64,000 bases of DNA from DASWZN01 sp963841635 (GCA_963841635.1 CAWJDO010000002.1:5146001-5210000), one strand, 5' to 3'; counted from the first letter of the stretch, positions 17,254-26,154 are shown. The notes: generated from the sequence alone by a model not told the origin. Made by a program: numbers and translations.

Positions 17254-18996
17254 TTAGTTCGACGCCCTGGGAGACGAGCTGATCGGCGAGCCAATTACGT
17301 CCCCGGAGATAACGAGTTCGACCCGCCGGTTCTGTTGGCGGCCGGCGGCGGTGTCGTTCGAGGCCACGGGCTGAGTTTTGCCGAAGCCTCTCGATGTAAC
17401 CGAGCCTGTCGCCATTCCCTGGCCGGTCAGGTAGTCACGGACCGCCGAACCGCGGTCCTCGGAGAGTTGCTGATTATAGACGTCGCCACCCACGCTGTCG
17501 GTGTGGCCTTCCACGTCCAGCCGCAGGCCCGGGTGCCCGGAGACGATCCCCGCCACCTTGGCCAGCTTCTCCCGCGCTGCCGGTCGCAGCGAAGACTTGC
17601 CGGTGTCGAAAAGGACATCCGACATGTTCACGATCAGTCCGCGGGCTGTGTCACGGGTCTGAAGAACCGCGTTGAACTGGCTCAGCAGCTGAGCGCGCAG
17701 TTCCGTTTTCTCCGTGGCCGCGCGATCGAGGTCGGCCTTGGATGCCGCCCTCTGTGCGTCGTTCTCTGCTTTCAAGCGATCGGCTTCGGTCTGCGCCGCA
17801 GTCGCCCGCGCGTCGTTTTCCGCCTTGAGGCGGTCCGCTTCGGTCCGGGCTGCGGCGGTGGCAGCGTCGTTCTCGCGTTTCAGGCGATCGGCTTCGTTCT
17901 GCGAGGCAACCATCTGTAGAGCGCTGTCACGCTTTGCACGGTTGGTTTCATCCTGAGCGGCGTTCAGGTTCGCCGCGTTTTCGCGCTCCACGCGCTGCGC
18001 TTCGGATTGTGCGGCAGCCCGCGCCGTATCGGCGTCGCGAGCAATCCGCACGGCATCGGCCTGCGCCGCCGCACGGTCGCTTTCGGAGCGCGCCTCTCGA
18101 TCCGCTCCAGCCTGGCGCTCGTTGGCCAGTTGCTCGTTACCGATCTTCTTTACGGTAATGATGCGGGCGTCCTCGGCCATCTGGACGGCTTCCCGTGCGG
18201 CCGTGGCGACGGGCTTCCGGCCCGCGTTGCGGGTCAGGTCGGTCTCGGCCTGTTTCAGATCCTCGACTGCCTTCTGGAAGGTCTCTCCCGCATACTGCTT
18301 CGCTCCCGTCCACTCTGCAATCTGGACCGCGTTGCGAGCCTCGTAGAGTTCCAGCGGGGTCTTCCTGTCCAACTTCACCGGCTTGATCTCGGCCGGGTTC
18401 ACGTTGAGCGTGTACTGGCCCTTCTTCATGAGTTCGAACTTCGCTTCGACCTGTTCGATCGTCCCGCGCGTGTCCGGCCGGATCACGTTCTCGATCACGA
18501 CCACGTCGCTCGGCTGCGTCACCGCAAAGTACGGTTCCGCGGTCACAATCAAACCGAAAGCCTGCAATTCGGTAGTCACATTGAGCTTGCTGTTGGTGCC
18601 GTTCAACAGCACCTCGCCTAAGTTGGTGGTGCGGCCTTCCGGCGTAATGGCCCACATCACATAAGTCAGGTATTCCGGACCGTAGGTGGTGGCCGGCCTG
18701 AGCCCGCGGAATTCCGCTTCGATGGCGATGTTGCCTTGCTTGCTCTGGACCCTCGCCTCTCCGCGAGCATCCTCAAGCAGGGGCGTGCCTTCGAAGTCGA
18801 TCTTGGTGGCGCCGCCGCGGTGATTGTAGTTGACCACTTTGGTGGTCCGCTCGACCAAGCTGATGCGATAAACAGGCATCGCGCCGGCGGCCATCCGGGC
18901 CGTGTTGTCGGCCGACTGTTGAACCGGGCTGGGAGCTTCGGCGGACTGGGCCGCCACGAGTCCGCATGCTGTCAGCAACGTGAGGATGAGTTTCAT
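17254..18996 (-). CDS. OmpA-family cell-envelope protein with long coiled coil
   Basis: A 580-residue exported protein. A signal peptide (MKLILTLLTACGLVAAQSAEA) leads into an unassigned beta-rich region (about 30-200). A coiled coil of about 200 residues (about 220-440) follows, with recurring units such as EADRLKAENDARATAAQ. The C-terminal OmpA-like peptidoglycan-binding domain (about 455-570) shows LFDTGKSSLRPAAREKLA, DVEGHTDSVGGD and NRRVELVI. It probably spans from outer membrane or periplasm to the cell wall. It starts 10 bases after the SYLF gene, forming a two-gene operon read from the sigma-54-like promoter upstream of SYLF. The repetitive middle may vary in length between strains. 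Confidence 0.92.
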   Translation of the reverse strand: MKLILTLLTACGLVAAQSAEAPSPVQQSADNTARMAAGAMPVYRISLVERTTKVVNYNHRGGATKIDFEGTPLLEDARGEARVQSKQGNIAIEAEFRGLRPATTYGPEYLTYVMWAITPEGRTTNLGEVLLNGTNSKLNVTTELQAFGLIVTAEPYFAVTQPSDVVVIENVIRPDTRGTIEQVEAKFELMKKGQYTLNVNPAEIKPVKLDRKTPLELYEARNAVQIAEWTGAKQYAGETFQKAVEDLKQAETDLTRNAGRKPVATAAREAVQMAEDARIITVKKIGNEQLANERQAGADREARSESDRAAAQADAVRIARDADTARAAAQSEAQRVERENAANLNAAQDETNRAKRDSALQMVASQNEADRLKRENDAATAAARTEADRLKAENDARATAAQTEADRLKAENDAQRAASKADLDRAATEKTELRAQLLSQFNAVLQTRDTARGLIVNMSDVLFDTGKSSLRPAAREKLAKVAGIVSGHPGLRLDVEGHTDSVGGDVYNQQLSEDRGSAVRDYLTGQGMATGSVTSRGFGKTQPVASNDTAAGRQQNRRVELVISGDVIGSPISSSPRASN

Positions 18997-19006
18997 GGTT
19001 TGTCCT

Positions 19007-19684
19007 TTAGCGCTCTCGCCTGTCCGAGTATTTATCCAGCAGGCCGATCAGGCGGATGCCCGATTGGGGAGTAGCGCGGCCGTCGGTCACGATGTCCCGG
19101 TTCTCGAGCTTCGAACCGTAGAGCGCGGCGTTGTCGTCCAGATCCTCGCGCAGGGTCGCTCCTTCCAGAGCGATACCGGCGAAGAGGCCTTGGGACCGCG
19201 ACCACGAAAGAATCTCAGCGTGCATCTGCGCGTCGGTTTGAGCCGTCGCCGTACGTCCCACCGGGCCGGCCGCGACCGAACCTTCGGCGCCCAACGTGAA
19301 TTTGCTCTGAAGCAGTTTCTCCGCTCCGCGCGCCGACATGACGAGCATGATCAGGTCCGTCTCGGAGCCGCCGATCTGAAAGCCGACGCTGCCGCCTTCG
19401 ATCCGAACCGTGGCGGGCGCCGACCAACCTTCGCCGCCCTTGTTACGGCAGGACAGGTAGCCCTTTCCGTACTTACCGCCGACGATGAAAGCCGCCGTCT
19501 TGAGCTCCGGCACGATGACGATGCAATGCGCCTTCTCGATCAGGTCCTGCGGGATTCCCTTGTCGGGCGTTGCCATGATTTCCGAAAAGACCGAGGCAGA
19601 CTCGGTCAACCGCTTGGCGGGCTCCCTATCGACCGCCAACAGTGTCGTTGTGAGGGCCAAACCGGCCACGATCACGAGTTTCAT
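19007..19684 (-). CDS. SYLF (Ysc84) lipid-binding domain protein
   Basis: A 225-residue exported protein with a short signal peptide (MKLVIVAGLALTTTLLAV) and one SYLF domain. Recognisable parts are IPQDLIEKAHCIVIVPELKTAAFIVGGKYGKGYLSCR and GGSVGFQIGGSETDLIMLVM, with SKFTLGAEGSVAAGPVGR after them. SYLF domains bind phospholipids in eukaryotes; the bacterial proteins are periplasmic or surface-located and of unclear role. A purine-rich Shine-Dalgarno element lies before the ATG. A sigma-54-like promoter is found 49-65 bases upstream, with GTGCAG-type dyads behind it, tying the gene to the regulon described under findings. Confidence 0.92.
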   Translation of the reverse strand: MKLVIVAGLALTTTLLAVDREPAKRLTESASVFSEIMATPDKGIPQDLIEKAHCIVIVPELKTAAFIVGGKYGKGYLSCRNKGGEGWSAPATVRIEGGSVGFQIGGSETDLIMLVMSARGAEKLLQSKFTLGAEGSVAAGPVGRTATAQTDAQMHAEILSWSRSQGLFAGIALEGATLREDLDDNAALYGSKLENRDIVTDGRATPQSGIRLIGLLDKYSDRRER

Positions 19685-19732
19685 TTGTTACCTCTCTCTC
19701 TGCCGCAGCGACCTGCTGCGACAGGCGTGCTA

Positions 19733-19749
19733 GTGCACGGTTGGCGCCA
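19733..19749 (-). promoter_or_regulatory. Sigma-54-type -24/-12 promoter of the SYLF-OmpA operon
   Basis: On the minus strand the site reads TGGCGCCAACCGTGCAC. GG and GC are separated by exactly ten bases, with TGGC and TGC flanks as in the TGGCACG-N4-TTGCW consensus. It lies 49 bases from the SYLF start codon. Single matches occur by chance in GC-rich DNA; confidence comes from the upstream dyads and three sister sites. Confidence 0.6.
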
Positions 19750-19802
19750 TCATGCGTAACGGTGCAGGCAAAGGACCCGCGCCGGTTGCGGCGAGGCCCG
19801 AA

Positions 19803-19852
19803 TGCAGATTCTGCTTCGCAAAGTGCAGGTTGTGCAGGCCGCGCTTCTGCAT
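19803..19852. promoter_or_regulatory. Activator-site cluster: degenerate GTGCAG-N3-CTGCAC dyads
   Basis: TGCAG-ATT-CTGCT (19803-19815) and GTGCAG-GTT-GTGCAG (19823-19837) are centred 21 bases apart, two helical turns. A half site CTTCTGCAT follows (19844-19852). They lie 55-100 bases upstream of the -24/-12 site, a normal place for NtrC-type enhancer binding. The rest of 19685-19924 has no supported gene. Confidence 0.5.
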
Positions 19853-19924
19853 ATCGGCGAGAACACGGCCAAACGCCGGGGTCGCGGCCGTGGCGACGAA
19901 CGTGCCTTCGCACGGTAAGAAGCC

Positions 19925-21289
19925 ATGACACAACATGCCGCAATAAGCCGGCTCAGGACCCTTCGGCACATAGCCGCTCTTGGGCTGTTACTCCTTTTGC
20001 CGATGCCAGGCGCCTACGGTTATTCCGTCCTCACCCACGAAGCCATCATCGATTCGACCTGGGACAGTGCGATCCGCCCCTTGTTACTCCAACGCTTCCC
20101 GGCTGCCACGCCGGATGAGTTGATGCAGGCGCACGCATACGCCTACGGCGGGTGCATTATTCAGGATCTGGGATACTACCCGTTCGGCAGCAAGTTCTTC
20201 AGCGACTTGACGCACTATGTCCGGAGCGGCGACTTCGTCCTCAACTTGCTCCGCGACTCCCAGGACCTCGATGAGTACGCCTTCGCCTTGGGCGCCTTGT
20301 CGCACTATGCCGCGGACAACAATGGCCACCCAATAGCCGTCAACCGGGCCGTTCCGCTGTTCTACCCTGAGCTGGGCGTGAAATTCGGGAAGCAAGTGAC
20401 TTATGCCGACGATCCGTTTTCCCACGCCAGGACAGAGTTCGCGTTCGACGTCTTTCAGGCCGCCAAGGGCCGCTACGCCTCCGCCGCATACAAGAGCTTC
20501 ATCGGCTTTCAAGTGGCAAAACCTCTGCTCGATCGGGCGTTTCAGGACACCTATGGATTGAGGCTGGAGAAGGTCTTCATGAGCGTCGACCTCGCCATCG
20601 GATCGTATCGCCACGCGGTTGGATCGGTGCTTCCGGCAATGACGCGAGTGGCCTGGCAGCTCAGGAAACAGGAAATCAGGAAGGACGCCCCCAGCATGAC
20701 GCGCAAGACGTTCCTGTTCAACCTGTCGCGTTCCAGTTATGAAAAGACCTGGGGCGCTACTTATACACGGCCGGGGATCCGGTCGAAACTCCTCGCAACC
20801 GTGCTCCGCGCTGCGCCCAAGGTGGGCCCGCTGCGGCCGCTTTCGTTCAAGCGGCTGACACCAGAGACGGAAAAGATGTACATGGCTAGCTTCAACTCGA
20901 CGATTGACCGCTACCGCGCGCTCCTTTCGGAACAGAACGCGGGCCGCCTCCGACTGCCGAACGACAATCTTGACGTGGGAAGGCTCACTCCGGCGGGCGA
21001 ATACAGACTGACGGATACCGCTTACTCGCGGCTGCTGGACAAGTTACAGGGCCACTACACGGAAATGCCACAGGAATTGCGGGACGACATTCTTGCGTTC
21101 TACCACGATCTGGGCGCTCCTTTTTCCACGAAGACCAACGCCGGAGACTGGGCCCGCGTAGTCAAGGAACTCGGCCAATTGCAGGCAGTGGACCTGGACC
21201 TGCGACATCCTCCCGCGCTCGCCGCGGCTGGCGGTCAGCGCGCAGCCGGAGGCTCCTGGTCGGTCGGAATGCCGGCGAGTAATCGGTAG
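19925..21289 (+). CDS. Zinc-dependent phospholipase C-like secreted protein
   Basis: A 454-residue exported protein; the signal peptide covers about residues 14-32 (HIAALGLLLLLPMPGAYGYS). It resembles the zinc-dependent phospholipase C/S1-P1 nuclease-like fold. The mature N-terminus runs into VLTHEAIID, and a His/Asp-rich zinc region reads LGALSHYAADNNGHPIAVN, with DLTHYVRSGDF before it. If active it would hydrolyse phospholipids or phosphodiesters outside the cytoplasm. The second half (about 220-454) is unassigned. It is divergent from the SYLF operon, and its last 55 bases overlap the 3' end of the convergent downstream gene. Substrate is unknown. Confidence 0.83.
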   Translation: MTQHAAISRLRTLRHIAALGLLLLLPMPGAYGYSVLTHEAIIDSTWDSAIRPLLLQRFPAATPDELMQAHAYAYGGCIIQDLGYYPFGSKFFSDLTHYVRSGDFVLNLLRDSQDLDEYAFALGALSHYAADNNGHPIAVNRAVPLFYPELGVKFGKQVTYADDPFSHARTEFAFDVFQAAKGRYASAAYKSFIGFQVAKPLLDRAFQDTYGLRLEKVFMSVDLAIGSYRHAVGSVLPAMTRVAWQLRKQEIRKDAPSMTRKTFLFNLSRSSYEKTWGATYTRPGIRSKLLATVLRAAPKVGPLRPLSFKRLTPETEKMYMASFNSTIDRYRALLSEQNAGRLRLPNDNLDVGRLTPAGEYRLTDTAYSRLLDKLQGHYTEMPQELRDDILAFYHDLGAPFSTKTNAGDWARVVKELGQLQAVDLDLRHPPALAAAGGQRAAGGSWSVGMPASNR

Positions 21290-22059
21290 AGCGCAACGGC
21301 CCGGTTGATCGAGGAAGACTCGTGTCCCGCCGACAGCCGGCTCGCGTTCCGCCCGGTGCGCGAGATGCTGTAGTACCGCCAGACGTCGTCCGATTCGCGA
21401 TCCAGAAAGTAGATCGACTGCATTTCGCCGGGATGGAAGAGGGTCACGAAGAGATAGCGGACGGGGCTGACATTCTCGACCTCGAAGACGAGCCGATCCG
21501 CAGAGACCTCATCGATACGCATCCGGTAGGTGGACGCGCCCGTGAGATTGTCGACTTGTTCGAAGTAGAGCACCTTGCCTGGCGTCATCTCCTGGGGCGT
21601 GAAGTCCTGGCGGCGGTGACCTAGCTCCGGGCCGAGCAAGGCCTGGGCGCTCACAACCAGCGTCTGCCACCGCTGGTGCGTGGTGGACCAGTAGCGCATG
21701 CCCGTGCGTTCCGAAATGGCCCCGACGCGGCCGAGCAGCCCCTGCGCGCCTGAAGCATAACGAAACCGCGCTGCTGCGGTTATGAGCGTAGAAAAGCCCG
21801 GGGTGCTCCAACCGGCGCAGGCCGGCGGCTTCCAGTCTTGGCCGAACTCGGACTCGCTCCAGAATTTCACGACGGGCGGACTACTTAAGGCGGGATAGAA
21901 CGGGGCGGGGTTGTTTCCGCAGGGCGGCTGCGGCCCGGTTTGCGCGTAGCCGTGCGCCGGGCAGAGCAGCAGGGCTATGAATAGGACGTGCGGCGGCGAG
22001 ACCGCTCTCGCCGCCAGGCTGTCGTGCACACTACCGCCAGTGACCTTCCACCAGAACAT
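21235..22059 (-). CDS. Secreted protein of unknown function (DUF6675-like)
   Basis: A protein of about 270 residues with a hydrophobic signal region (HVLFIALLLCPAHGYAQ) and a mature domain rich in Trp, Tyr and Phe, including PPVVKFWSESEFGQDWKPPAC and SPVRYLFVTLFHPGEMQSIYFLDRE (given in part). It resembles a family I know as DUF6675, which has no assigned function. ATG 22059 lies 29 bases inside the upstream gene; an in-frame GTG at 22029 would begin just after that gene's stop and gives a more ordinary signal peptide. Either way it is coupled to the small WxxGxW-type gene before it. Confidence 0.75.
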   Translation of the reverse strand: MFWWKVTGGSVHDSLAARAVSPPHVLFIALLLCPAHGYAQTGPQPPCGNNPAPFYPALSSPPVVKFWSESEFGQDWKPPACAGWSTPGFSTLITAAARFRYASGAQGLLGRVGAISERTGMRYWSTTHQRWQTLVVSAQALLGPELGHRRQDFTPQEMTPGKVLYFEQVDNLTGASTYRMRIDEVSADRLVFEVENVSPVRYLFVTLFHPGEMQSIYFLDRESDDVWRYYSISRTGRNASRLSAGHESSSINRAVALYRLLAGIPTDQEPPAAR

Positions 22060-22321
22060 AGCCGCCCCGTTGGTGAGTCCAGCGATGCGCTACCCAGCGG
22101 GCGCCCGGCCGTGGAGGCTGTTCCCAGCGGCCCGGGGTCCAGACGTAGGCGTTGCCATCGTAACGATGGTAGCCGGAAATCCACACATGGTCGCGGCTGG
22201 GCCGCGCGTCCCGCCTCTCGTATTGAGCATGGGGTGGCGCGATGCGAACCACGATCTCGCCCCCAAAGGCGCTGAAGACCAGCGCGCCCGCAAACACCAA
22301 TCCGATCAAACGTTTTAACAT
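22031..22321 (-). CDS. Small secreted WxxGxW/YxWxxG repeat protein
   Basis: A 96-residue protein with a signal peptide (MLKRLIGLVFAGALVFSAFG). The rest is built from aromatic repeats: HVWISGYHRYDG, AYVWTPGRWEQPPRPGA and YVLVEGHWR. These match the YXWXXG/WXXGXW repeat family found in many Gram-negative genomes and thought to act in the envelope; no biochemical role is established. The start at 22321 is chosen because a frame open further upstream would run through the promoter elements. A sigma-54-like site lies 37-53 bases upstream. Confidence 0.85.
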   Translation of the reverse strand: MLKRLIGLVFAGALVFSAFGGEIVVRIAPPHAQYERRDARPSRDHVWISGYHRYDGNAYVWTPGRWEQPPRPGARWVAHRWTHQRGGYVLVEGHWR

Positions 22322-22357
22322 AATGCGCTCTCCTGTTCTTAGATACCGAGCTTTGTA

Positions 22358-22374
22358 GTGCACGCGAGTGGCCG
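22358..22374 (-). promoter_or_regulatory. Sigma-54-type promoter of the WxxGxW gene
   Basis: The minus strand reads CGGCCACTCGCGTGCAC, with GG and GC ten bases apart. It shares the final GTGCAC with the SYLF promoter. The start codon is 37 bases downstream. Confidence 0.5.
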
Positions 22375-22416
22375 CCGGCGAACGCGAGACAGGCCAACAG
22401 CCGCCTGCGCGGGGAC

Positions 22417-22441
22417 CTGCAGAACCTGCACTCAAGTGCAG
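22417..22441. promoter_or_regulatory. GTGCAG/CTGCAC dyads upstream of the WxxGxW gene
   Basis: CTGCAG-AAC-CTGCAC (22417-22431) is an inverted repeat with a 3-base centre, followed by a further GTGCAG half site (22436-22441). It is centred about 50 bases upstream of the -24 element and matches dyads at 19.8 and 28.9 kb. Confidence 0.5.
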
Positions 22442-22447
22442 CGCACG

Positions 22448-23143
22448 TCAATCGGCGGGCGGCAGGGTGAAGTAGAACGTCGAACCCTCGCCAGGCGCCG
22501 ACTCCATCCACATCCGGCCGCCATGCCATTCGACGGCCTTCTTGCAGAACGCGAGTCCAAGCCCGTTCCCGGGGTATTCCTTCCCGTGCAGGCGCTTAAA
22601 CGCGCCAAAGATGCGGTCGTGAAAGGCCGGGTCTATACCGGGACCGTTGTCTCGCACGGAAAACACCCATTCGTTGTCTTCGCGCCGGGAAGAAATGTGA
22701 ACGCGCGGAGATGGCGTGGTGCAGTATTCGACCCCATTGCGAATCAGGTGGTGCAGAACCTTAGCCAGTATCCCGAAGTCCCCCATTACCGGCGGCAAAG
22801 GGTCATGGGTAACCACCGCCGCCCGTTCTGTGATCGGCTTGTCCGTCAACAGGAGCGCCTGGCTCAGGACCGCCTCCATCTCGGTCCGGGAGGCTTGCCG
22901 GCCGCCCGTGTCGGTGGCCCAGTAATCCACCATGTCGGCAAGCATCGACTCCATGCGCGCAGCGCCCTGACGGATGCGATCGAGAAAAACGCCGGCGTCG
23001 GAATCGAGCCGGTCCGCATAGGTTTCGGCCATCAGTTGACTGTAGGAGGCCACGTCGCGGAGAGACTCGCGCAGATTGTGAGCGGCCCGCGAGACAAACT
23101 CCTCGAAGTCGGCGTTCGCCTTGTGCAACCGCGAGGCGTCCAT
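22448..23143 (-). CDS. Compact soluble histidine kinase
   Basis: A 231-residue kinase core without a sensor domain. The start at ATG 23143 is one base after the upstream kinase's stop, so translation is likely coupled; frames upstream of it overlap that gene. The dimerisation box has the phosphorylatable His in FVSRAAHNLRESLRDVASYS. The ATP-binding domain shows the N box VLHHLIRNGVEYC, the G1 box VRDNGPGIDP, the F region FGAFKRLHGKEYP and the G2 box GNGLGLAFCKKAVE. It has no membrane segment and must rely on a partner for input, probably the preceding PAS-rich kinase or the CheY-like protein of the same operon. Confidence 0.88.
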   Translation of the reverse strand: MDASRLHKANADFEEFVSRAAHNLRESLRDVASYSQLMAETYADRLDSDAGVFLDRIRQGAARMESMLADMVDYWATDTGGRQASRTEMEAVLSQALLLTDKPITERAAVVTHDPLPPVMGDFGILAKVLHHLIRNGVEYCTTPSPRVHISSRREDNEWVFSVRDNGPGIDPAFHDRIFGAFKRLHGKEYPGNGLGLAFCKKAVEWHGGRMWMESAPGEGSTFYFTLPPAD

Positions 23144-23144
23144 T

Positions 23145-25658
23145 CTAAGTTCGCGCTCCTGGGTGTGTCGGAATCGTGAACTTGAACGTAGCGCCCCGCC
23201 CCGGTTCCGATTCCACCCAGATTCGTCCGCCTTGGCGCTCGACAACCTTCTTACAGAGCGCGAGGCCCATGCCAGTGCCGGGGATTTCGCTACCGTGCAG
23301 GCGTTTGAACATGCCAAAGACCCGCTCGGAATCTTCCGCCGCGATGCCGATCCCATTGTCCCGCACCGCAAACAGCCACCCTTCCGCGTCCCTCTCCGCC
23401 GAGACATGGATTCTCGGTGATTCCTTGCCTCCGTACTTGATCGAATTGGCAATGAGGTTCTGGAAGAGCTGCATCAGCATCACCTCGTCGGCTGCCACGG
23501 TTGGCAGCGGATCGGAAGTTACGGTAGCGCCGCTCTCCGCGATGGCCGACTGGAGGTTCAACAGCGCGCTTGCGAGAGCCGCGCCGGAATCGACCGAGGA
23601 ACGGCGGTCCGGTTCGCGCTCGCTAACCTCCCAATATGCGAGCAAGGCCTTCAGCAGAGCCTCTATCCTCAAGGCACCCTCGACGGAATAGGAAATGTAC
23701 TTGTCCGCGTCCTCACCCAGCCTTCCCTTGTACTCACGTCCCAATAGCTCGGTGAAGCTCACAACCATGCGCAGCGGCTCCTGCAAGTCGTGCGTGAGCG
23801 CGTAGGCAAAATGTTGCAGTTCGGAATTGGTGGTCCGCAGTGCTGCCTCGGCCTGCCTGCGATCGGTTGCGTCCTCAATCGCCAGCAGGATGGTCCGCGC
23901 CTGCGCATTCGGATTGAAGACCTCGCTGGCGTTGAGCACCATGATTTTCCGTCCGACATGCTCGAACTCGTGCGTCACCTCGAAATCCCGGAAGGTCGAG
24001 TGCGCGGGAAGAATGTTCTCGAGGAGCTCGCGCAGCTTCGGGATGTTCCACTGCCCATTCCCGAGGTCGTAGATCAGGCGTCCTTCCGTGTCCTCTCTCG
24101 CGGCCCGAAACGCACTATAGAAGGCCCGGTTGGCTTTCATGACCTGCAGATTCTGGTCCAGGATGACGAGCGGCTCCCGCACCGTCTCTACGATCGCTTC
24201 GGCGAAGTCCAGGCCGCGCTTGGCGGCGTCGATATCGATCAGCATCAGCACAGCGCCATCGGTCTTGCCGTCCGGCCCCGCGGACGGGAGGATGCGGAGC
24301 GAATACCAGTGGCCGTGCGCATCGCGGATGGCACGCGGTTTGCGATCGCCACCCTCCATCGCGTCCAGCAGCAACCGGCGCAGGTCGGGCAATTCCATTT
24401 GCGCCTGAAGATCCGTGATCGACCGGCCGACGTCCGACGCGATCAGGCTGAGCATTGGTTCCATGGCACGCGTGAAGCGGCGGATGCGCAGATCGCGTCC
24501 CACCATCACTAGGGGTATGCTGATGCTCTCGAGAAGATTGGACAGATCGCGGTTCACCTGACCGAAGTCCACGTTGCTGATCTTCAGTTCTTCGTTCAGC
24601 GTGTTGAGTTCTTCGTTGGCCGATTCCAGCTCTTCCTGCGCGGTCTCCAGTTCCTCGTTGCCCGCCTGCGCTTCTTCGTTCGCCGCCCTCAGCTCTTCCA
24701 GGGTGGCCGCATGATCCTCGATGATCGACTGCAGATACTCTTTGGTGGCCGCGAGTTCGCGCCGCAGCCGGGCGCCTTCTTCGTCGCCCTGAATCGCGGC
24801 CGGCGGCATCGCCAGCGGACCACGGCTCGGTTCGGCATCCTCAAACAGGACCAGGAAATGGCGTTCTTTGCCAGAGGACCGACCCCGGAAGGGGATGACC
24901 TTGATCGTCACGTCTCTCAGCTGGCCACCATCTTCGATCCGGAAGCCACCTTCTTTGGCTGTGGCGTTGGTTTGTCCGGCAGCCCGGATGGCCTTGCCCA
25001 GTCCGCCGATCAAGCCTTCGCGCGCCAGCTTCAGAAGATTCTGCGTCGGCTCGCCCGGCGAAAGCTCGAGGAACGGAGCCGTGCGACCCCGAACCTGAAC
25101 GATGTTCATTTCGTCGTCGATGACGACGCCCGGGGGACCGTGTTCGGCCAGCACCAGGCGGTCGGCCTCCCTCGCCAGGTCCGGTTCATCGCGGCCCTCG
25201 GCGATTCTCGGCGGGAGATCCACTCGGCCTTCGGCCCGGCGGCCTGCCGTCAGGCGCGGCACTGGAGCATCGGCGGCCGGCCGGGGCGGGGTCTGGAGGA
25301 GTCCATCGGAAATACTCACATTGCGGCGCGGCGCGATCACGTAGACATGGTTGGCCTCGGCGAGCGTTTCGCCGGCCACTTCGGACACGGGCATTCTGGT
25401 GGCTTTAGAGAGCAATTCCGTCAAGTGGCTTTCGTGACGCGGATCGAGGTGCTGAATCAGCACGAACGCCATACCGGTATCCGCGGGCAGGTGGCTGAGC
25501 AGCTCCGCGAATGCCTCCAGTCCGCCGGCGGAGGCTCCTACGCCAACAACAACGGGGCGCTCCTGGACGGCTGCTACGGGTGCCGCGGCGGTCTCCTCGA
25601 GCGCACGCGGCGAGTGCCTGACCCCGCCTGCCCGACGCACGCCGCTCTTTGTTGCCAC
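23145..25658 (-). CDS. PAS histidine kinase with truncated CheB domain, CheR lost
   Basis: An 837-residue soluble protein starting at GTG 25658. Residues about 35-135 are the first half of a CheB methylesterase (VVVGVGASAGGLEAFAELL, VLIQHLDPRHES), keeping its Ser and His. The sequence then jumps at about 150 to the linker that normally follows CheR (DLAREADRLVLAEHGPPGVV), so the CheB end and whole CheR methyltransferase are missing. After that come a coiled coil (about 300-360, rich in NEELE/ANEEL), two PAS-type regions (about 365-600), a HisKA box with HDLQEPLRMVVSFTELL and a HATPase domain (QLFQNLIANSIKYGG, VRDNGIGIAAED, GTGMGLALCKKVVE). It is likely a kinase with a vestigial CheB sensor. 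It lies 37 bases after the response regulator. Confidence 0.9.
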   Translation of the reverse strand: MATKSGVRRAGGVRHSPRALEETAAAPVAAVQERPVVVGVGASAGGLEAFAELLSHLPADTGMAFVLIQHLDPRHESHLTELLSKATRMPVSEVAGETLAEANHVYVIAPRRNVSISDGLLQTPPRPAADAPVPRLTAGRRAEGRVDLPPRIAEGRDEPDLAREADRLVLAEHGPPGVVIDDEMNIVQVRGRTAPFLELSPGEPTQNLLKLAREGLIGGLGKAIRAAGQTNATAKEGGFRIEDGGQLRDVTIKVIPFRGRSSGKERHFLVLFEDAEPSRGPLAMPPAAIQGDEEGARLRRELAATKEYLQSIIEDHAATLEELRAANEEAQAGNEELETAQEELESANEELNTLNEELKISNVDFGQVNRDLSNLLESISIPLVMVGRDLRIRRFTRAMEPMLSLIASDVGRSITDLQAQMELPDLRRLLLDAMEGGDRKPRAIRDAHGHWYSLRILPSAGPDGKTDGAVLMLIDIDAAKRGLDFAEAIVETVREPLVILDQNLQVMKANRAFYSAFRAAREDTEGRLIYDLGNGQWNIPKLRELLENILPAHSTFRDFEVTHEFEHVGRKIMVLNASEVFNPNAQARTILLAIEDATDRRQAEAALRTTNSELQHFAYALTHDLQEPLRMVVSFTELLGREYKGRLGEDADKYISYSVEGALRIEALLKALLAYWEVSEREPDRRSSVDSGAALASALLNLQSAIAESGATVTSDPLPTVAADEVMLMQLFQNLIANSIKYGGKESPRIHVSAERDAEGWLFAVRDNGIGIAAEDSERVFGMFKRLHGSEIPGTGMGLALCKKVVERQGGRIWVESEPGRGATFKFTIPTHPGART

Positions 25659-25695
25659 ACGACACCTAGCCTTTCCCGCACCGATTGTAGCGCCG

Positions 25696-26154
25696 TCAGC
25701 CGGCGCCGGCCCCTGCCAGCAGGTCCTTGATGATCTTCCCGATCTCCATGAATTGATCCAGACCGGAAGGCTTCGTGATGAACTGAGTAACTCCCAAGTC
25801 CTTGAGGAGGGCCTCGTCTCGCCGGGAACGGGAGGAGCTCCACACGCACACGGGAACGCCGCCGAGGTGCCCGGCGCTTCGGATCTCGCGCAAGATGTCT
25901 TCGCCGGTGTATTTGGATAGGTTCAAGTCCACCAGGATCAGGTTGGGAGCCGCAGCGTCCGCATACGCTCCTTGCTTGTGAATGAAGGCAAGGGCTTGGG
26001 CGCCACTGATGAGGTGGATCAGTTCAAATCGCAGATCCTGCTTCTTCAGCGCCCGATCAAGGAGGAAGACATCCGAGGCGTTGTCTTCGATGACAAGGAT
26101 CCGGGCGGCGGGAGCGACGCAACCGTCTTCGAGACTCACAGCGCTCTTCATCAT
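25696..26154 (-). CDS. Single-domain response regulator (CheY/Rcp1-like)
   Basis: A 152-residue receiver with no output domain. The acidic pocket is in ILVIEDNASDVFLLDRAL, the phospho-acceptor Asp in LILVDLNLSKYTG, the switch Ser in VCVWSSSRS and the Lys in QFITKPSG. The -DVFLLDRAL- arrangement and the long beta3-alpha3 loop fit Rcp1-type regulators that shuttle phosphate. The ATG overlaps the sortase stop (ATGA), and the gene directly precedes two kinases, so it likely receives phosphate from them. A target could be the NtrC-type activator at 30 kb through an intermediate, but this is unproven. Confidence 0.92.
   Translation of the reverse strand: MMKSAVSLEDGCVAPAARILVIEDNASDVFLLDRALKKQDLRFELIHLISGAQALAFIHKQGAYADAAAPNLILVDLNLSKYTGEDILREIRSAGHLGGVPVCVWSSSRSRRDEALLKDLGVTQFITKPSGLDQFMEIGKIIKDLLAGAGAG

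Noticed and set aside
19836..19852. A GG-N10-GC site on the + strand before the phospholipase-like gene.
   Set aside because: It falls inside the dyad cluster and has a poor -24 box; such matches are expected by chance in GC-rich DNA.
19730..19969. A 79-codon minus-strand frame upstream of SYLF.
   Set aside because: It overlaps the -24/-12 site and dyads and the start of the phospholipase-like gene; no motif.
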